Of a stretch of DNA of 64,000 nt, positions 1-8,821 are shown piece by piece. The stretch's first letter is position 1. The number at the start of each line of letters is the position of its first letter. A program made the position numbers and the translations under genes. Source of the DNA: Thermodesulfobacteriota bacterium (GTDB lineage: Bacteria; Desulfobacterota; WTBG01; CAIYCZ01; CAIRTM01); assembly GCA_028278025.1 (NCBI GenBank), contig JANQFE010000049.1, forward strand, positions 1 to 64,000, read 5' to 3'. Under the pieces are notes generated by a model. It ran no database searches, was not told the origin of the DNA, and saw only the letters and a program-made list of their open reading frames with translations.

Positions 1-98
1 GTTATCAGGCGGAGCGAAGCGCAGCCTGATGGCAAGGCTGTGGACCTGGAACCGGGCACCGCGGCGTTACCAGGGCGAGCGTAGCGAGCCCTGGTAAC
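1..98. repeat. Two inverted repeats upstream of the integron integrase
   Basis: Two hairpin-forming repeats lie at the window edge. ATCAGGC at 4-10 pairs with GCCTGAT at 24-30. GTTACCAGGGC at 66-76 pairs perfectly with GCCCTGGTAAC at 88-98. Both loops contain a GAGCG-AGCG type core. They lie where attI or the first attC site of a cassette array would be expected, 5' of intI. Neither fits the attC consensus boxes RYYYAAC and GTTRRRY, so the link to cassettes is only positional. They could equally be REP-like hairpins or a terminator of a gene left of the window. Confidence 0.5.
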
Positions 99-161
99 AT
101 ATTAGTATAAGGCAATTTTGCCTGATATCCTGATATTGGGAGGGAAAACAGGCAAATCTAC

Positions 162-189
162 TTGATTATGATAAATAATATAGTATAAT
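162..189 (+). promoter_or_regulatory. Probable sigma70-type promoter of the integrase
   Basis: TTGATT at 162-167 and a perfect TATAAT at 184-189 are separated by 16 bp in a very AT-rich stretch, about 45 bp before the integrase start codon. I see no clear LexA-type palindrome over it, although many integron integrases are under SOS control. Confidence 0.5.
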
Positions 190-234
190 AATTTTATAAT
201 AAATGCAAGCAAAAGCTAAAATACAAGGTGATTT

Positions 235-1200
235 ATGTCAAGCCATTTATTGGACGAAATGCGGAGTGTGATGAGACGGCGGCATTACTCGATTCGTACA
301 GAACGGACCTACGTTGACTGGGTCAAGCGTTTTGTGCGGCATTTCAACATGAAGTCCCGAGACGATCTGAATGATGGTGAAAAAAACGTAGAGGAATATC
401 TGACATTTCTGGCCCGCGATCAGCATGTGGCCCCATCAACGCAGAACCAGGCCCTGAATGCGCTCGTATTCCTGTACAAGCATGTGCTAAATAAACCTCT
501 GGCCATGACCATTAATGCTGAGCGGGCTGCTAGGAAGGTGAAAATTCCGGTTGTTTTGACGCAGCATGAAACTAAACGGATAATTGGAGCCATGACCGGG
601 ATACATCAGATTATTGTAAAACTCCTGTATGGTTCCGGGCTGCGTATTATCGAATGCCTGCGTCTGAGGGTCCATGACATCGATTTTGATATGAAGTCCC
701 TGACGGTTCGCAGCGGCAAAGGGGACAAGGACCGGATAACCACATTGCCACCCAGTCTGCAGGCAGCACTCGAGGAGCATTTGGAACATGTCAAAATTGT
801 GCACGAAGGGGATATTGCCAACGGATACGGGGCGGTATTCCTGCCACACGCCCTGGAAAGAAAATACCCGAACGCCGCACGGCAGTGGCAATGGCAGTAT
901 GTCTTTCCTGCTCACAGCCTGTCAACCGATCCGCGAACAGGCATTACCCGCCGCCACCACCTTGACCCCAGCCCCGTCAACAAGGCCATTGCAAGGGCGG
1001 TGAAAGTTGCCGGTGTCCAGAAACGGGTTACGGCGCACACATTTCGCCATTCATTTGCCACAGATCTGCTCAGGCGGGGTACGGACATCCGCACGATCCA
1101 GAGCCTGCTGGGTCACAAAGACATACAGACAACGATGGTCTACACCCATGTTTTGCAGCAGGGCGGGGAAGGCGTCGTCAGCCCGCTCGAAGACCTGTAA
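235..1200 (+). CDS. intI: Integron integrase (tyrosine recombinase, IntI family)
   Basis: Site-specific tyrosine recombinase of 321 residues. The N-terminal SAM-like core-binding domain spans about 1-90 and the catalytic domain about 105-310. Catalytic residues are visible: Arg137 in GSGLR, His268 and Arg271 in HTFRHS, His294 in LLGH and the nucleophile Tyr303 in MVYTH. The insert at about 203-225 ([16 protein letters not shown], then YVFPA) is the extra patch that separates IntI from XerC/XerD and binds attC hairpins. Length matches the family. The ATG at 235 has only a weak AAGGTG ribosome site. No cassette array is visible inside the window; an array would be expected to the left, beyond the edge. 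Confidence 0.88.
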   Translation: MSSHLLDEMRSVMRRRHYSIRTERTYVDWVKRFVRHFNMKSRDDLNDGEKNVEEYLTFLARDQHVAPSTQNQALNALVFLYKHVLNKPLAMTINAERAARKVKIPVVLTQHETKRIIGAMTGIHQIIVKLLYGSGLRIIECLRLRVHDIDFDMKSLTVRSGKGDKDRITTLPPSLQAALEEHLEHVKIVHEGDIANGYGAVFLPHALERKYPNAARQWQWQYVFPAHSLSTDPRTGITRRHHLDPSPVNKAIARAVKVAGVQKRVTAHTFRHSFATDLLRRGTDIRTIQSLLGHKDIQTTMVYTHVLQQGGEGVVSPLEDL

Positions 1201-1412
1201 TCATGGTCGGAAAACATTTGGGGTGACGTTGACAAATTACACTTTTTATTTCAATCTCGTTCTATCATACGTGCAACGGCTGATGTTGCTACACCGGGCA
1301 TATGATGCAAACGGCAAAGAAAAATAAAATTATATAAAAAAATTCTTTATTTATATAAAATTTTAACTTACGACATTTAACATCAGTTTTTAAACTATTA
1401 CATGGAGAAAAC

Positions 1413-1616
1413 ATGATGGACACCCCTGTTCAACTAAAAATCAATCCGGATAAAATAATCGAGGCTGTAAAAAAGATGAAAAAAAAGGACCGGGAGGCCT
1501 TTATCGAGGACCTGCTTGCAGCAACCGCCCCGGAATATCTGCAAAGCATCCGGGAGTCCCGTGCCGACTATAAGGCTGGTCGTACAAAAAAACATGACGA
1601 GGTGTTCGGGAAATGA
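1413..1616 (+). CDS. RelB/ParD-like antitoxin of a broken toxin-antitoxin pair
   Basis: A 67-residue, highly charged protein with a Lys-rich helix (AVKKMKKKDREAFIEDLLA) and a C-terminal tail of the kind that wraps a RelE toxin. It overlaps the next frame by 4 bp, the usual coupling of antitoxin and toxin. GGAGAA lies 7 bp before the start (ATG ATG, either possible). The family is inferred mainly from the downstream RelE start, since antitoxins of this size diverge quickly. With the toxin truncated, it is probably an orphan whose only remaining role could be DNA binding or neutralising other RelE-type toxins. Confidence 0.6.
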   Translation: MMDTPVQLKINPDKIIEAVKKMKKKDREAFIEDLLAATAPEYLQSIRESRADYKAGRTKKHDEVFGK

Positions 1617-1819
1617 AATACCGCCTGGTTTACACACATCGGGCGGTAAAAGATATTAAGCGGCTAGATCCGGCAGTAAAAAAACGAATCGGCAAAACTT
1701 TGCTGAGATATCAATATGATCATTTACAGACGGTAATCGGCGTGGTGACATATCGAATACTGAAAAGACTGCCTAAGGAACTGAAGGGACAGCTGCCGGA
1801 TATTCCAGCGAGCACATAG
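1613..1819 (+). pseudogene. Truncated RelE/ParE-type toxin
   Basis: The first 36 or so residues (MKYRLVYTHRAVKDIKRLDP, then VKKRIGK) are a typical RelE-family mRNA interferase start: the first beta strand and the two helices. After that the family's beta-sheet with the catalytic Arg and Tyr, and the terminal RVGHR motif, are missing. The frame instead runs through unrelated sequence (KRLPKELKGQL) and ends inside a partial repeat element that supplies the last residues and the stop. The toxin is therefore almost certainly inactive. The break lies near 1725, before the repeat, so a deletion came in addition to the element insertion. Confidence 0.7.
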
Positions 1820-1892
1820 CCGCAGGTGGTCGAACCGCATCAGCCTTGGCAGCCGCAACCGTAAGACTACCCTTTTTTAAAAAATGCCCTAG
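1796..1892. mobile_element. Partial family-A MITE (A1, right half)
   Basis: This matches the right half of the complete copy at 18328-18523: CCGGATATTCCAGCGAGCAC, then CGAACCGCATCAGCC, then the end AAAATGCCCTAG (AAAATGCTCTAG in the full copy). The left half is missing. Its terminal CTAG (1889-1892) is also the left target duplication of the next element (D), so D was inserted precisely at the end of A1. No transposase is encoded. Confidence 0.75.
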
Positions 1893-2005
1893 CCCGCATT
1901 ATTCATCAGCATGTAGTGAACGCATTATCCCCTTGTTTTTACTACAAAGAACCCTTCCGGCACACCTGCAGCCTGCCGCTAATAGTCATGAATAATGCGG
2001 GCTAG
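1889..2005. mobile_element. Family-D MITE with perfect terminal repeats and CTAG duplication
   Basis: A 117-bp non-coding element. CTAGCCCGCATTATTCAT at 1889-1906 is repeated in perfect inverse at 1988-2005, and both ends carry CTAG, read as a 4-bp target duplication. The right CTAG contains the TAG stop codon of the minus-strand acyl-ACP synthetase gene (2002-2004). It is too short to encode a transposase, so it would have to be mobilised in trans, perhaps by an IS5-type enzyme, a group known to use YTAR targets. Confidence 0.8.
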
Positions 2006-4656
2006 ACGGTTGCTTGCAGTCTTTCTTTAAGCGCCCGGTAGTCGGTTTTACCTGTTCCCAACAGCGGGATTTCATCAAGAAGGATGATGCGCCGGATATT
2101 ATGCAGGGCTGACAGCCCCCCATCCCGGATATAGTGGTTGACCGTCTGGCGATCAACCTCCACTGTTGTAAACATAACCAGCTCGGGGTTGATCTCATCA
2201 GGTGTTGCTTCAATTGCAAAGCAGGGCTCGCCTTTGGTCCCGGCCGGAAAATGCTGTTCGAGAACTGCTTCAATCGCCGGCAAAGAAATCATTTCCCCGC
2301 CCAGTTTAACAAAGCGCTTACGCCTGCCGACAAAGCTGAGCACTCCGGCTGCGTCTTCAATAACAAGATCACCGGTCTGATACCATTGTTTTCCTTGAAG
2401 CTCTACAAAAGGCGCAGGGCCCTCATAGCGGTAATAGCCTTCAAAAACAGCCGGGCCGCGCACAAGCAATATCCCCCGCTGCCCCCTCTGAACAGGCCCA
2501 CAGGTATCCGGGTCTACAATGATATACTCAAAAGATGGCAATACTCTGCCGATCGTACCCGGCTTGGGGTCGTTTGCATCACCCAGAGTAACTGCAGGAG
2601 AACATTCCGTTGTACCGTAGCCTTCAATAACATTCAATTGAGGGCACTGCCGGGCAAAAGCATTATAAACTGTCTCCGGGCATTTTTCCGCACCCGTAAC
2701 CGCAAGCCGAAGACTGTCAAGCTGTCCTTCTGGGGCTACCCGCACAATATTGTTCAAAAATGTCGGCGTGCCCAGTATAATGGTTGCCCGGTAGGCCTCA
2801 ACCGTCTGGGCAATCAAAGCTGCTTCCGTAGGGTTGGCATGGTATACTGTTGGTATCCCCAGGCAAAGGGGAAAAACCACGGTACCGGTGAGTCCCAAAG
2901 AGTGAAAGGGCGGCAGAATACCTGCAAGACGGTCCCGGTTGACGGTTGTAATACTCAGGCATATATCCGTAACATTACTGAAGATATTATCGTGCGTGAG
3001 GGGCACAATTTTAGGCAGGCTCTCCGAGCCGCTGGTAAAAAGCATAGCCGCATAATGGGCTGTTGAGACAGCCTCCAGGTTATGCCGGTTCAGCCGTGAT
3101 GCGAGCCAAGCCGCAATCTTTCTCCCCCCTGAAATGCGTCCGGCCAGGTCATCCACATACAAAAATGTATCCTGAATAGAAGCAAAATCGATTCCCCGGG
3201 CTGACAACCTGCGCACAACCTGGGACGACGTGAGTATAGTGCTGACTTCTGAGAGTGCGAGGGTATGCTGCAGATTGCGCGGGCCGATAGTCCAGTTAAT
3301 CATTACCGGGGTCTTACCGGCAAACAACGCTGCCCAGTAAAGTGTCGTACATGCTACTGTCGCCGGAAGCATAATGCCCACATGGGGTTCTTTGATCTTT
3401 TCGATTTCCGGTTTCAGCACCAGAATTGCCGTTAGAAGGTCACGATATGTCTTTTCACCGGAGATCTGGTCCGCCACAATAGTCTTACCCGGACTGGACC
3501 GTGCCTGACACAAGAAGGCCCTGGTAAGACTCCGGGTGCCGGATGAAAAAATACGCGGGCTGCCCGGAATTGTTTTGAACCAGCCTTTTCCAACTGCCTG
3601 CAAACCTTCGGGTTCCAGTGAAACCGCCTGGCCGCATGCTGCCAGGAGCACATCTGCCACTGTTCGCAGAGAATCGGCATACGTCTGCTGGAAACCGAAC
3701 TCCTGCTCAAGCCACAAAGATAAATCAACCAGTAAAATGCTGTCCATACCCAGATCATGTCCCAGGCGGTCAGTCTCTTTCACATTAGAGCATCCGGAAA
3801 CCTCCTGCAGGTACTCCAATACCAGCTTTTTAGTTGCTGCAGGAACAGCACCGGGATCACCTTCCAGTTGCAGCCGGACAGGCTCCCGAACAGTTCGGGT
3901 GCCGCCCTTTTCCCACCACAGGTACGGTACATAGGTGTTGGGAGGAGCAGAGGAATTATAGAATTTCTCCAGATACCGGTTGATACTCAAACGCTCGGCA
4001 CACCGGGGAAACTCGTCTGTTTCCACAAACTCCAGGCTGATATGGCGGCGCGGAACAAAAAAAATGCCGTTTGCCAAAACAGCAAAAAATGCTTTTTTTA
4101 GAACATCTCCAACAACAGGAGGATTTGCCCGTGCTCTGCTGAAACCACTGCCCCACAGGCCTGTAATACGCACCAGTACCACACGAACATCCGGGAGCGC
4201 CCTCAAAATAGTATCTACGGCACTGGTGCCGCCTATTTCCTCAAAACGCTGCCGATAGGTTCGTCCGGCAGGATACAGCAGGATGTTCTCGCCGGTTTTG
4301 AGCCCTTGAATTATGGTTTCGATTGCCTTCTCAACAACACCCCTGCCCTGTTTACCTGTTCTTGCCATATCAGGAATAGCCAGCACCCGGATGCGTTCGG
4401 CAAGCCGGCGGATAACCGGTCGGTCAACCTGGTCCTGATAACCCAGGGGACGCACTCGAAAATCCTTAAAAAGGGCTGCGGTTACAATAATGGGATCAAT
4501 GAGTGCAGGATGATTGGGCAAAAAAAGAATACCGGCTGTGCCTCGGGCTTTTATATCTTTAAGCCCTGTAATTGTAGTAGAGTATCGCAACCACAACAGA
4601 GTCTTGACAAGTACGTATATTATAGTATCAAGCATACAGGATATCCATTGCTTCAT
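2002..4656 (-). CDS. Fused acylglycerophosphate acyltransferase - ACP - acyl-ACP synthetase (Aas-like)
   Basis: An 884-residue three-domain protein. Residues about 30-250 are a PlsC-type acyltransferase: the catalytic HX4D box is NHPALID (His49, Asp54), followed by a YPAGRTY box. Residues about 265-350 are an acyl carrier protein with the phosphopantetheine site GMDSI. Residues about 370-880 are an AMP-forming acyl-CoA/acyl-ACP ligase with the P-loop FTSGSESLPK, the EGYGTTECSP motif, the TGD motif and the C-terminal Lys in GKTDYR. Family knowledge: E. coli Aas recycles lysophosphatidylethanolamine with acyl-ACP. The built-in ACP suggests that fatty acid is activated and transferred within one chain. 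The N-terminal hydrophobic helix suggests inner-membrane attachment. The stop codon lies in the end of a MITE, but the C terminus looks complete. Confidence 0.85.
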   Translation of the reverse strand: MKQWISCMLDTIIYVLVKTLLWLRYSTTITGLKDIKARGTAGILFLPNHPALIDPIIVTAALFKDFRVRPLGYQDQVDRPVIRRLAERIRVLAIPDMARTGKQGRGVVEKAIETIIQGLKTGENILLYPAGRTYRQRFEEIGGTSAVDTILRALPDVRVVLVRITGLWGSGFSRARANPPVVGDVLKKAFFAVLANGIFFVPRRHISLEFVETDEFPRCAERLSINRYLEKFYNSSAPPNTYVPYLWWEKGGTRTVREPVRLQLEGDPGAVPAATKKLVLEYLQEVSGCSNVKETDRLGHDLGMDSILLVDLSLWLEQEFGFQQTYADSLRTVADVLLAACGQAVSLEPEGLQAVGKGWFKTIPGSPRIFSSGTRSLTRAFLCQARSSPGKTIVADQISGEKTYRDLLTAILVLKPEIEKIKEPHVGIMLPATVACTTLYWAALFAGKTPVMINWTIGPRNLQHTLALSEVSTILTSSQVVRRLSARGIDFASIQDTFLYVDDLAGRISGGRKIAAWLASRLNRHNLEAVSTAHYAAMLFTSGSESLPKIVPLTHDNIFSNVTDICLSITTVNRDRLAGILPPFHSLGLTGTVVFPLCLGIPTVYHANPTEAALIAQTVEAYRATIILGTPTFLNNIVRVAPEGQLDSLRLAVTGAEKCPETVYNAFARQCPQLNVIEGYGTTECSPAVTLGDANDPKPGTIGRVLPSFEYIIVDPDTCGPVQRGQRGILLVRGPAVFEGYYRYEGPAPFVELQGKQWYQTGDLVIEDAAGVLSFVGRRKRFVKLGGEMISLPAIEAVLEQHFPAGTKGEPCFAIEATPDEINPELVMFTTVEVDRQTVNHYIRDGGLSALHNIRRIILLDEIPLLGTGKTDYRALKERLQATV

Positions 4657-4995
4657 ATGTCATGATCCTGTCTGTCGGTTTAAGGTAAAAATATATTCAA
4701 GTATTACCATAGAATGACAGAAGAATCACCCGCAAAAGTTTTTTATATTGACAGTAAGGTGCTTAAACAGTAGTATTGCTTACTGTCAGCAGTGCTGGCC
4801 GTCCGCACCATGATATCCAGATATATGTTGAACATGTTTCTGGTATAACAAACCAATCACTGTGTATAAGCGGTGCCCTGCAGGATAAAAAATCACTCAT
4901 GTGCAAATGTGTTCACCGCCCGCTATTGATAAGCATCCCGGAAGAATTACCAGCGGTCTGAGCAGTATTTTTTTTAGAGTTGTTACGAGAACGCA
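4657..4995. other. Divergent intergenic region without a supported gene
   Basis: 339 bp between the divergently transcribed acyl-ACP synthetase and hydrolase genes. It must hold both promoters. A frame of about 60 codons at 4776-4961 has no ribosome site and no recognisable family, so I do not call it. TTGACA at 4749-4754 is promoter-like, but I see no matching -10 box. Confidence 0.4.
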
Positions 4996-5814
4996 ATGAA
5001 AATGTTACTACAAGCAGCTATAATTTTATTAGCAACCTATGCGGCCCTTGTCGTCATTGTTTACTTTCGGCAGGACGGCATGGTCTATTTCCCGGACAAA
5101 GACATATGGCAGACGCCCCGGGATGTCAACCTTAACTATGAAGAAATCACCTGCAGAACAAAAGACAGCCTCACTATCTCCGGCTGGTATATAGAAGCAG
5201 CGGCAGAAAAGGGGGTGGTGCTTTTCTGCCATGGCAATGGCGGCAACATTTCACACCGGCTGGATTCACTGAAAATCTTTAACAGCCTCGATCTGAGTGT
5301 GCTGATTTTTGACTATAGAGGCTATGGTAAGAGCCAGGGCAAACCAAGCGAACAGGGCACGTACCTCGATGCTGAAGCTGCATGGGAATACCTTGTCAAC
5401 CATAAACGGAAATCCCCAAATCACATTATACTGTTTGGCCGGTCACTGGGAGGTGCCGTAGCTGCCGAGATCGCATCCAGGCAGAAACCGGCTGCGTTAA
5501 TTATTGAATCAAGCTTCACATCTGTTTACGATTTTGGTAAAAAAATCTATCCGTGGTTGCCGATAAAACTGCTTTCAAAATACAGCTATGCAACAATAGA
5601 TAAAATAAATAACATTATGTGCCCTAAACTTATAGTTCACAGTCCCGAAGATGATATTGTACCCTATGAGTACGGCAAGAGATTGTTTGAAAGAGCTTCA
5701 CCGCCAAAACAGTTTCTGGAAATTCGGGGCGGCCACAATGATGGATTTATTCTTTCCGGCACTGTGTATACTCAAGGGCTTAAAACCTTCATACAAACAT
5801 ATTTAAAATCATAA
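4996..5814 (+). CDS. Membrane-anchored alpha/beta hydrolase (Bem46/ABHD13-like)
   Basis: 272 residues with one N-terminal transmembrane helix (about 3-24) and a serine hydrolase domain, probably facing the periplasm. The oxyanion region is CHGNGG, the nucleophile elbow is GRSLGG, the acid is in HSPEDD and the catalytic His is in GGHND near the C terminus. The DYRGYGKS motif between strands is typical of this group. The substrate cannot be told from sequence; lysophospholipid or ester hydrolysis would fit its place between two lipid acyltransferase genes. It lies 39 bp before the next gene on the same strand and probably shares its transcript. Confidence 0.8.
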   Translation: MKMLLQAAIILLATYAALVVIVYFRQDGMVYFPDKDIWQTPRDVNLNYEEITCRTKDSLTISGWYIEAAAEKGVVLFCHGNGGNISHRLDSLKIFNSLDLSVLIFDYRGYGKSQGKPSEQGTYLDAEAAWEYLVNHKRKSPNHIILFGRSLGGAVAAEIASRQKPAALIIESSFTSVYDFGKKIYPWLPIKLLSKYSYATIDKINNIMCPKLIVHSPEDDIVPYEYGKRLFERASPPKQFLEIRGGHNDGFILSGTVYTQGLKTFIQTYLKS

Positions 5815-5853
5815 GTTGCAAACAAAATACGTAGGCAAAGTTGAACGGGGATT

Positions 5854-7182
5854 ATGGCTGCAGAGAAAAACATTCAAGAATATTTCAAATATGTTACCCA
5901 CAGAATGAAGGACAATGATTACCGCCTTGAGAAGAAGGTGTGTAATTTTGTCTCCAAAAGGCTTTTTGCCGGCATCGATACCTACGGACTTGATAAAATA
6001 GCATCTCAAAGACGACAGGAGGAACGTGCCGGTAAAAAAACCATAAACATATATGTCGGCAGGCATTTGAGTGAATTTGACTGGCAGGAGATTCAACGGG
6101 TGCTGGCCCACCAGAATATGATGACCAGTGTGCAGGCAGGGGATAATCTCTTTATCGGCCCCCTTGATCCGCTGCTGCGGCATCTTGGCGGCTTTAAGGT
6201 GTTTCGGGAAGAGGCCACGATATTTTCTGAGAACTGGATTGCTGATACTATCTACCGCTGGATTGACCGACTCTGGAAAAGCAAAGCATGCGGCAAGGCC
6301 TTGTCGGCTCTGCATTTTCCCCGAAGAAAACCCGTAAAGATAGATAAGACCCTTGCCAAAGATATCTATCTGGCCTACATGAATCAACTCATAAATGTTG
6401 AGGGCCGGGACATATTGGTATTTCCCGAATATATAAAGAATTCAGACAAAAAAGTAAAATACGGCCGGAGTTATTCCGGCGAATTGCTGGAGTTCACGCC
6501 CCTGTTGTTTAAACTCTTAAGAGATATTAATAAAAATTCGGAAAGACAAATCCAGCTTGTCCCGGTCAATGTTTCCTATGAACGCGTTGTTGAAGATCAG
6601 TCTTTCCGCACATTGGAAAAGATGAAAACCAAACGTTTCAGAAAGAATCTTACGTATGTATGGGACTATTTCTTTAATTATACTCACTGGTTGGTACAAA
6701 AGAAAAAAGGCCGGGCTGTTATAAAGTTTGGTGAACCTGTCCAGCTTAGAAAGAAATTTGATTTTAAGATAAGGCTTCATGATGATTTAAGAAAACGGGT
6801 CGGCGTGCTGCAGACTATTTTCCCCAGCCAGATACTGGCATACTCTTTTCATAATGATACTGAAGTTGCAGAATCGGACCTTATCGAGCGTGTTGCAAAA
6901 ACACTGCATGAGCTTCAGGAAGCTAACGCTGACCTTCGATATGTTGAGGGTCTTCCGGTAATCGAAATAATCACTACAGCCTACGAACAGTTCAATCAGA
7001 ACCGGACGAGACGTATCCTGGTAAAAGATGCAAAGGAAAAAGTTTATATTATCAAAAATCAGGCCGTCCTGTCACAATATAAAAACCATATAGTGCACCT
7101 TTTTCAGAAATGGTATGATAAAGAGCAGCTTATAAAAACAATCAAATATCTTACCCACAAGGATGAAAAAACCTATTATTAG
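5854..7182 (+). CDS. PlsB-like glycerol-3-phosphate acyltransferase
   Basis: 442 residues of the PlsB/GPAT acyltransferase family. The catalytic HX4D box is HLSEFD (His71, Asp76), a third box is VFPEY, and the fourth is LVPVNVSYERV, almost identical to the VPVSISYERV box of PlsB. The protein is about half the length of E. coli PlsB (about 800 residues) and lacks its long N- and C-terminal parts. It probably transfers an acyl chain to glycerol 3-phosphate or a related acceptor in phospholipid synthesis. The specificity is not visible. The start follows GGGGATT. The gene is likely in one operon with the hydrolase. Confidence 0.78.
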   Translation: MAAEKNIQEYFKYVTHRMKDNDYRLEKKVCNFVSKRLFAGIDTYGLDKIASQRRQEERAGKKTINIYVGRHLSEFDWQEIQRVLAHQNMMTSVQAGDNLFIGPLDPLLRHLGGFKVFREEATIFSENWIADTIYRWIDRLWKSKACGKALSALHFPRRKPVKIDKTLAKDIYLAYMNQLINVEGRDILVFPEYIKNSDKKVKYGRSYSGELLEFTPLLFKLLRDINKNSERQIQLVPVNVSYERVVEDQSFRTLEKMKTKRFRKNLTYVWDYFFNYTHWLVQKKKGRAVIKFGEPVQLRKKFDFKIRLHDDLRKRVGVLQTIFPSQILAYSFHNDTEVAESDLIERVAKTLHELQEANADLRYVEGLPVIEIITTAYEQFNQNRTRRILVKDAKEKVYIIKNQAVLSQYKNHIVHLFQKWYDKEQLIKTIKYLTHKDEKTYY

Positions 7183-7317
7183 TACATGTATGCCCCACGT
7201 ACAAGACCTGGCGGCAATACAGCTGAATAAAGGAGGTGATGCGGACCCGGCACGTTTCGATACGTATACATAAACAATAATAGTGTTCACTTATAGGAGA
7301 GAAAGGAGAGTTGATAT

Positions 7318-8070
7318 ATGAAACGTTCTAATCTGATTATGTGTTCCGCCCTGCTGTGTTCAGCCCTGCTGTGTTCAGCAGCACTGGCCGGCAGCCTTCC
7401 CGCTCACAGCCGGCTCCAGGCAGCCCTGAAAGCGGTGGTTACCGAACAAAACGGCGGGTTCGGGTTTAATATGTGGGCAACCATTGTTGACAGAGACGGT
7501 GTAGTGCAAGCAGTAGTCTTCTCTGGGAAGGACCGGGGTGAGCAATGGCCCGGCAGCCGTGCTATTTCAGCACAGAAAGCAAACACCGCCAATGCCTTCA
7601 GCCTGCCTGGTTTTGCACTGTCGACTGCAAATCTGTATTCAGCGGTTCAGCCCGGTGGCAGCCTGTTCGGTTTACAGTTCAGCAACCCTGTTGCAACCGA
7701 AACAGCTTATCAGGGTTCCTCCGAAGCTATAGGAACTGCAAAAGATCCCCTGGTCGGTCATAAAATAGGGGGTGTTAATGTTTTTGGCGGCGGATTGCCG
7801 CTCTATGACAGCACGGGTAAGCTCGTCGGCGGTATTGGCGTAAGCGGTGATAGTTCATGTGCAGACCACAACATTGCCTGGAAACTGCGCCATAAACTTA
7901 ATCTTGATAATGTCCCTGCCGGTGTAAGCCCCACAAATGATGATAATATTGTCTATGATATTATGGCAAAAGGCAGTGCCGGCGGCTGGGGACATCCGGC
8001 CTGTGGCGGCAAGGAAGTACAGATTGCTCAGGAACTGCCTAAAACAAACCCCATTGGTGCCCAGCAATAA
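7318..8070 (+). CDS. Secreted GlcG/HbpS-like (DUF336) protein
   Basis: 250 residues: a signal peptide (about 1-24) and one GlcG/DUF336 domain, a PAS-like fold found in haem-binding HbpS and in GlcG. The Gly-rich strand GGLPLYDSTGKLVGGIGVSGD is the family hallmark. Cys residues occur near the C terminus (SSCADHN and HPACGG), which could bind a cofactor. It is periplasmic by prediction; its exact role is unknown. GAAAGGAGAG lies about 10 bp before the ATG. The signal peptide is encoded by an in-frame 15-bp tandem repeat (residues CSALL twice) that could vary in copy number. Confidence 0.75.
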   Translation: MKRSNLIMCSALLCSALLCSAALAGSLPAHSRLQAALKAVVTEQNGGFGFNMWATIVDRDGVVQAVVFSGKDRGEQWPGSRAISAQKANTANAFSLPGFALSTANLYSAVQPGGSLFGLQFSNPVATETAYQGSSEAIGTAKDPLVGHKIGGVNVFGGGLPLYDSTGKLVGGIGVSGDSSCADHNIAWKLRHKLNLDNVPAGVSPTNDDNIVYDIMAKGSAGGWGHPACGGKEVQIAQELPKTNPIGAQQ

Positions 8071-8112
8071 AAAACGTTTACCGAGGAGGGGGGCCTGCTC
8101 TAAAGGCTCCCC

Positions 8113-8394
8113 CTATTCCTTTACTCCTTCCACAAAAGACTGTACACCCTCTTTTGTATTTTTATAGGCCTCTTTGCTGCCGTTTTTGACCTTATCTTTT
8201 ATCTCCCCGTCCTCGTTTTCTTCTGGGGCCTTGTCTTTTGTGGAATCATATTCTTGTTTTATTTCATCCGTGGTGTCATCATAGGCCTTACGTACCTTCT
8301 TGCCGGTTTCTTTAAAATCCCAAGCAAATGCAGAAGAAAAAATCAGCAAAAGACCCGCACATATGCTGCCCATGTTGAAAAAATATTTTTTCAT
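8113..8394 (-). CDS. Small secreted charged protein, function unknown
   Basis: 93 residues when started at the ATG at 8394, which follows an excellent GGGAGGAGA ribosome site. The longer upstream frame has no such site. A signal peptide of about 23 residues ends at AFA, followed by a very hydrophilic Lys/Glu/Asp-rich helix with repeats of the type KKVRKAYDDTTDEIKQEYDS. This resembles LEA- or YtxH-like stress proteins in composition only. It is convergent with the GlcG-like gene, with 42 bp between the stop codons. Confidence 0.6.
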   Translation of the reverse strand: MKKYFFNMGSICAGLLLIFSSAFAWDFKETGKKVRKAYDDTTDEIKQEYDSTKDKAPEENEDGEIKDKVKNGSKEAYKNTKEGVQSFVEGVKE

Positions 8395-8821
8395 ATAAAT
8401 CTCCTCCCTGTATGCATACCTCTTTACATAAGTAGTTATCCCTGCCCAGAGGGCACAATCAACTAACCGCAGACGGATGCAGACCTTTGCCTCCCGCGAC
8501 ACTGCGGAAGGCAAACTTCTATGCATGCTATCTTTGTTAATATGGCCCTTCTATTACTCCTCAACCACTAAGAGCTACAATCTGCCTACTGCAAAAAATA
8601 GCACATATCTCCAGTAATTGCTACAGGCGATCAAGAGCTCTAACAACAGCAAACGCGACCGGAAAAAACGGGGACCGCAAACGGTAAAGACTGTTATAAT
8701 GCTTTTAATCTACCGCAAATTATCGGTTTTTTTGTTTTGGTAAATCTGCTATTATACCTCCACTGTTTGCACCCCATGAATATAATCTAAATACGTATCA
8801 AAACAGAGGCGAAGTGCTCGT
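8395..8821. other. Divergent promoter region of the small secreted protein and ald
   Basis: 427 bp without a supported gene. The ribosome site of the minus-strand gene lies at its left end. GAGGCGAAG before 8822 serves alanine dehydrogenase. An AT-rich stretch at 8700-8760 (TTTTTTTGTTTT, TATTATACC) is the likely promoter area of ald, but no spaced -35/-10 pair is convincing. Confidence 0.35.

Noticed and set aside
4776..4961. 61-codon frame between the divergent lipid genes
   Set aside because: No ribosome site and no recognisable features; it occupies a region that must hold promoters.
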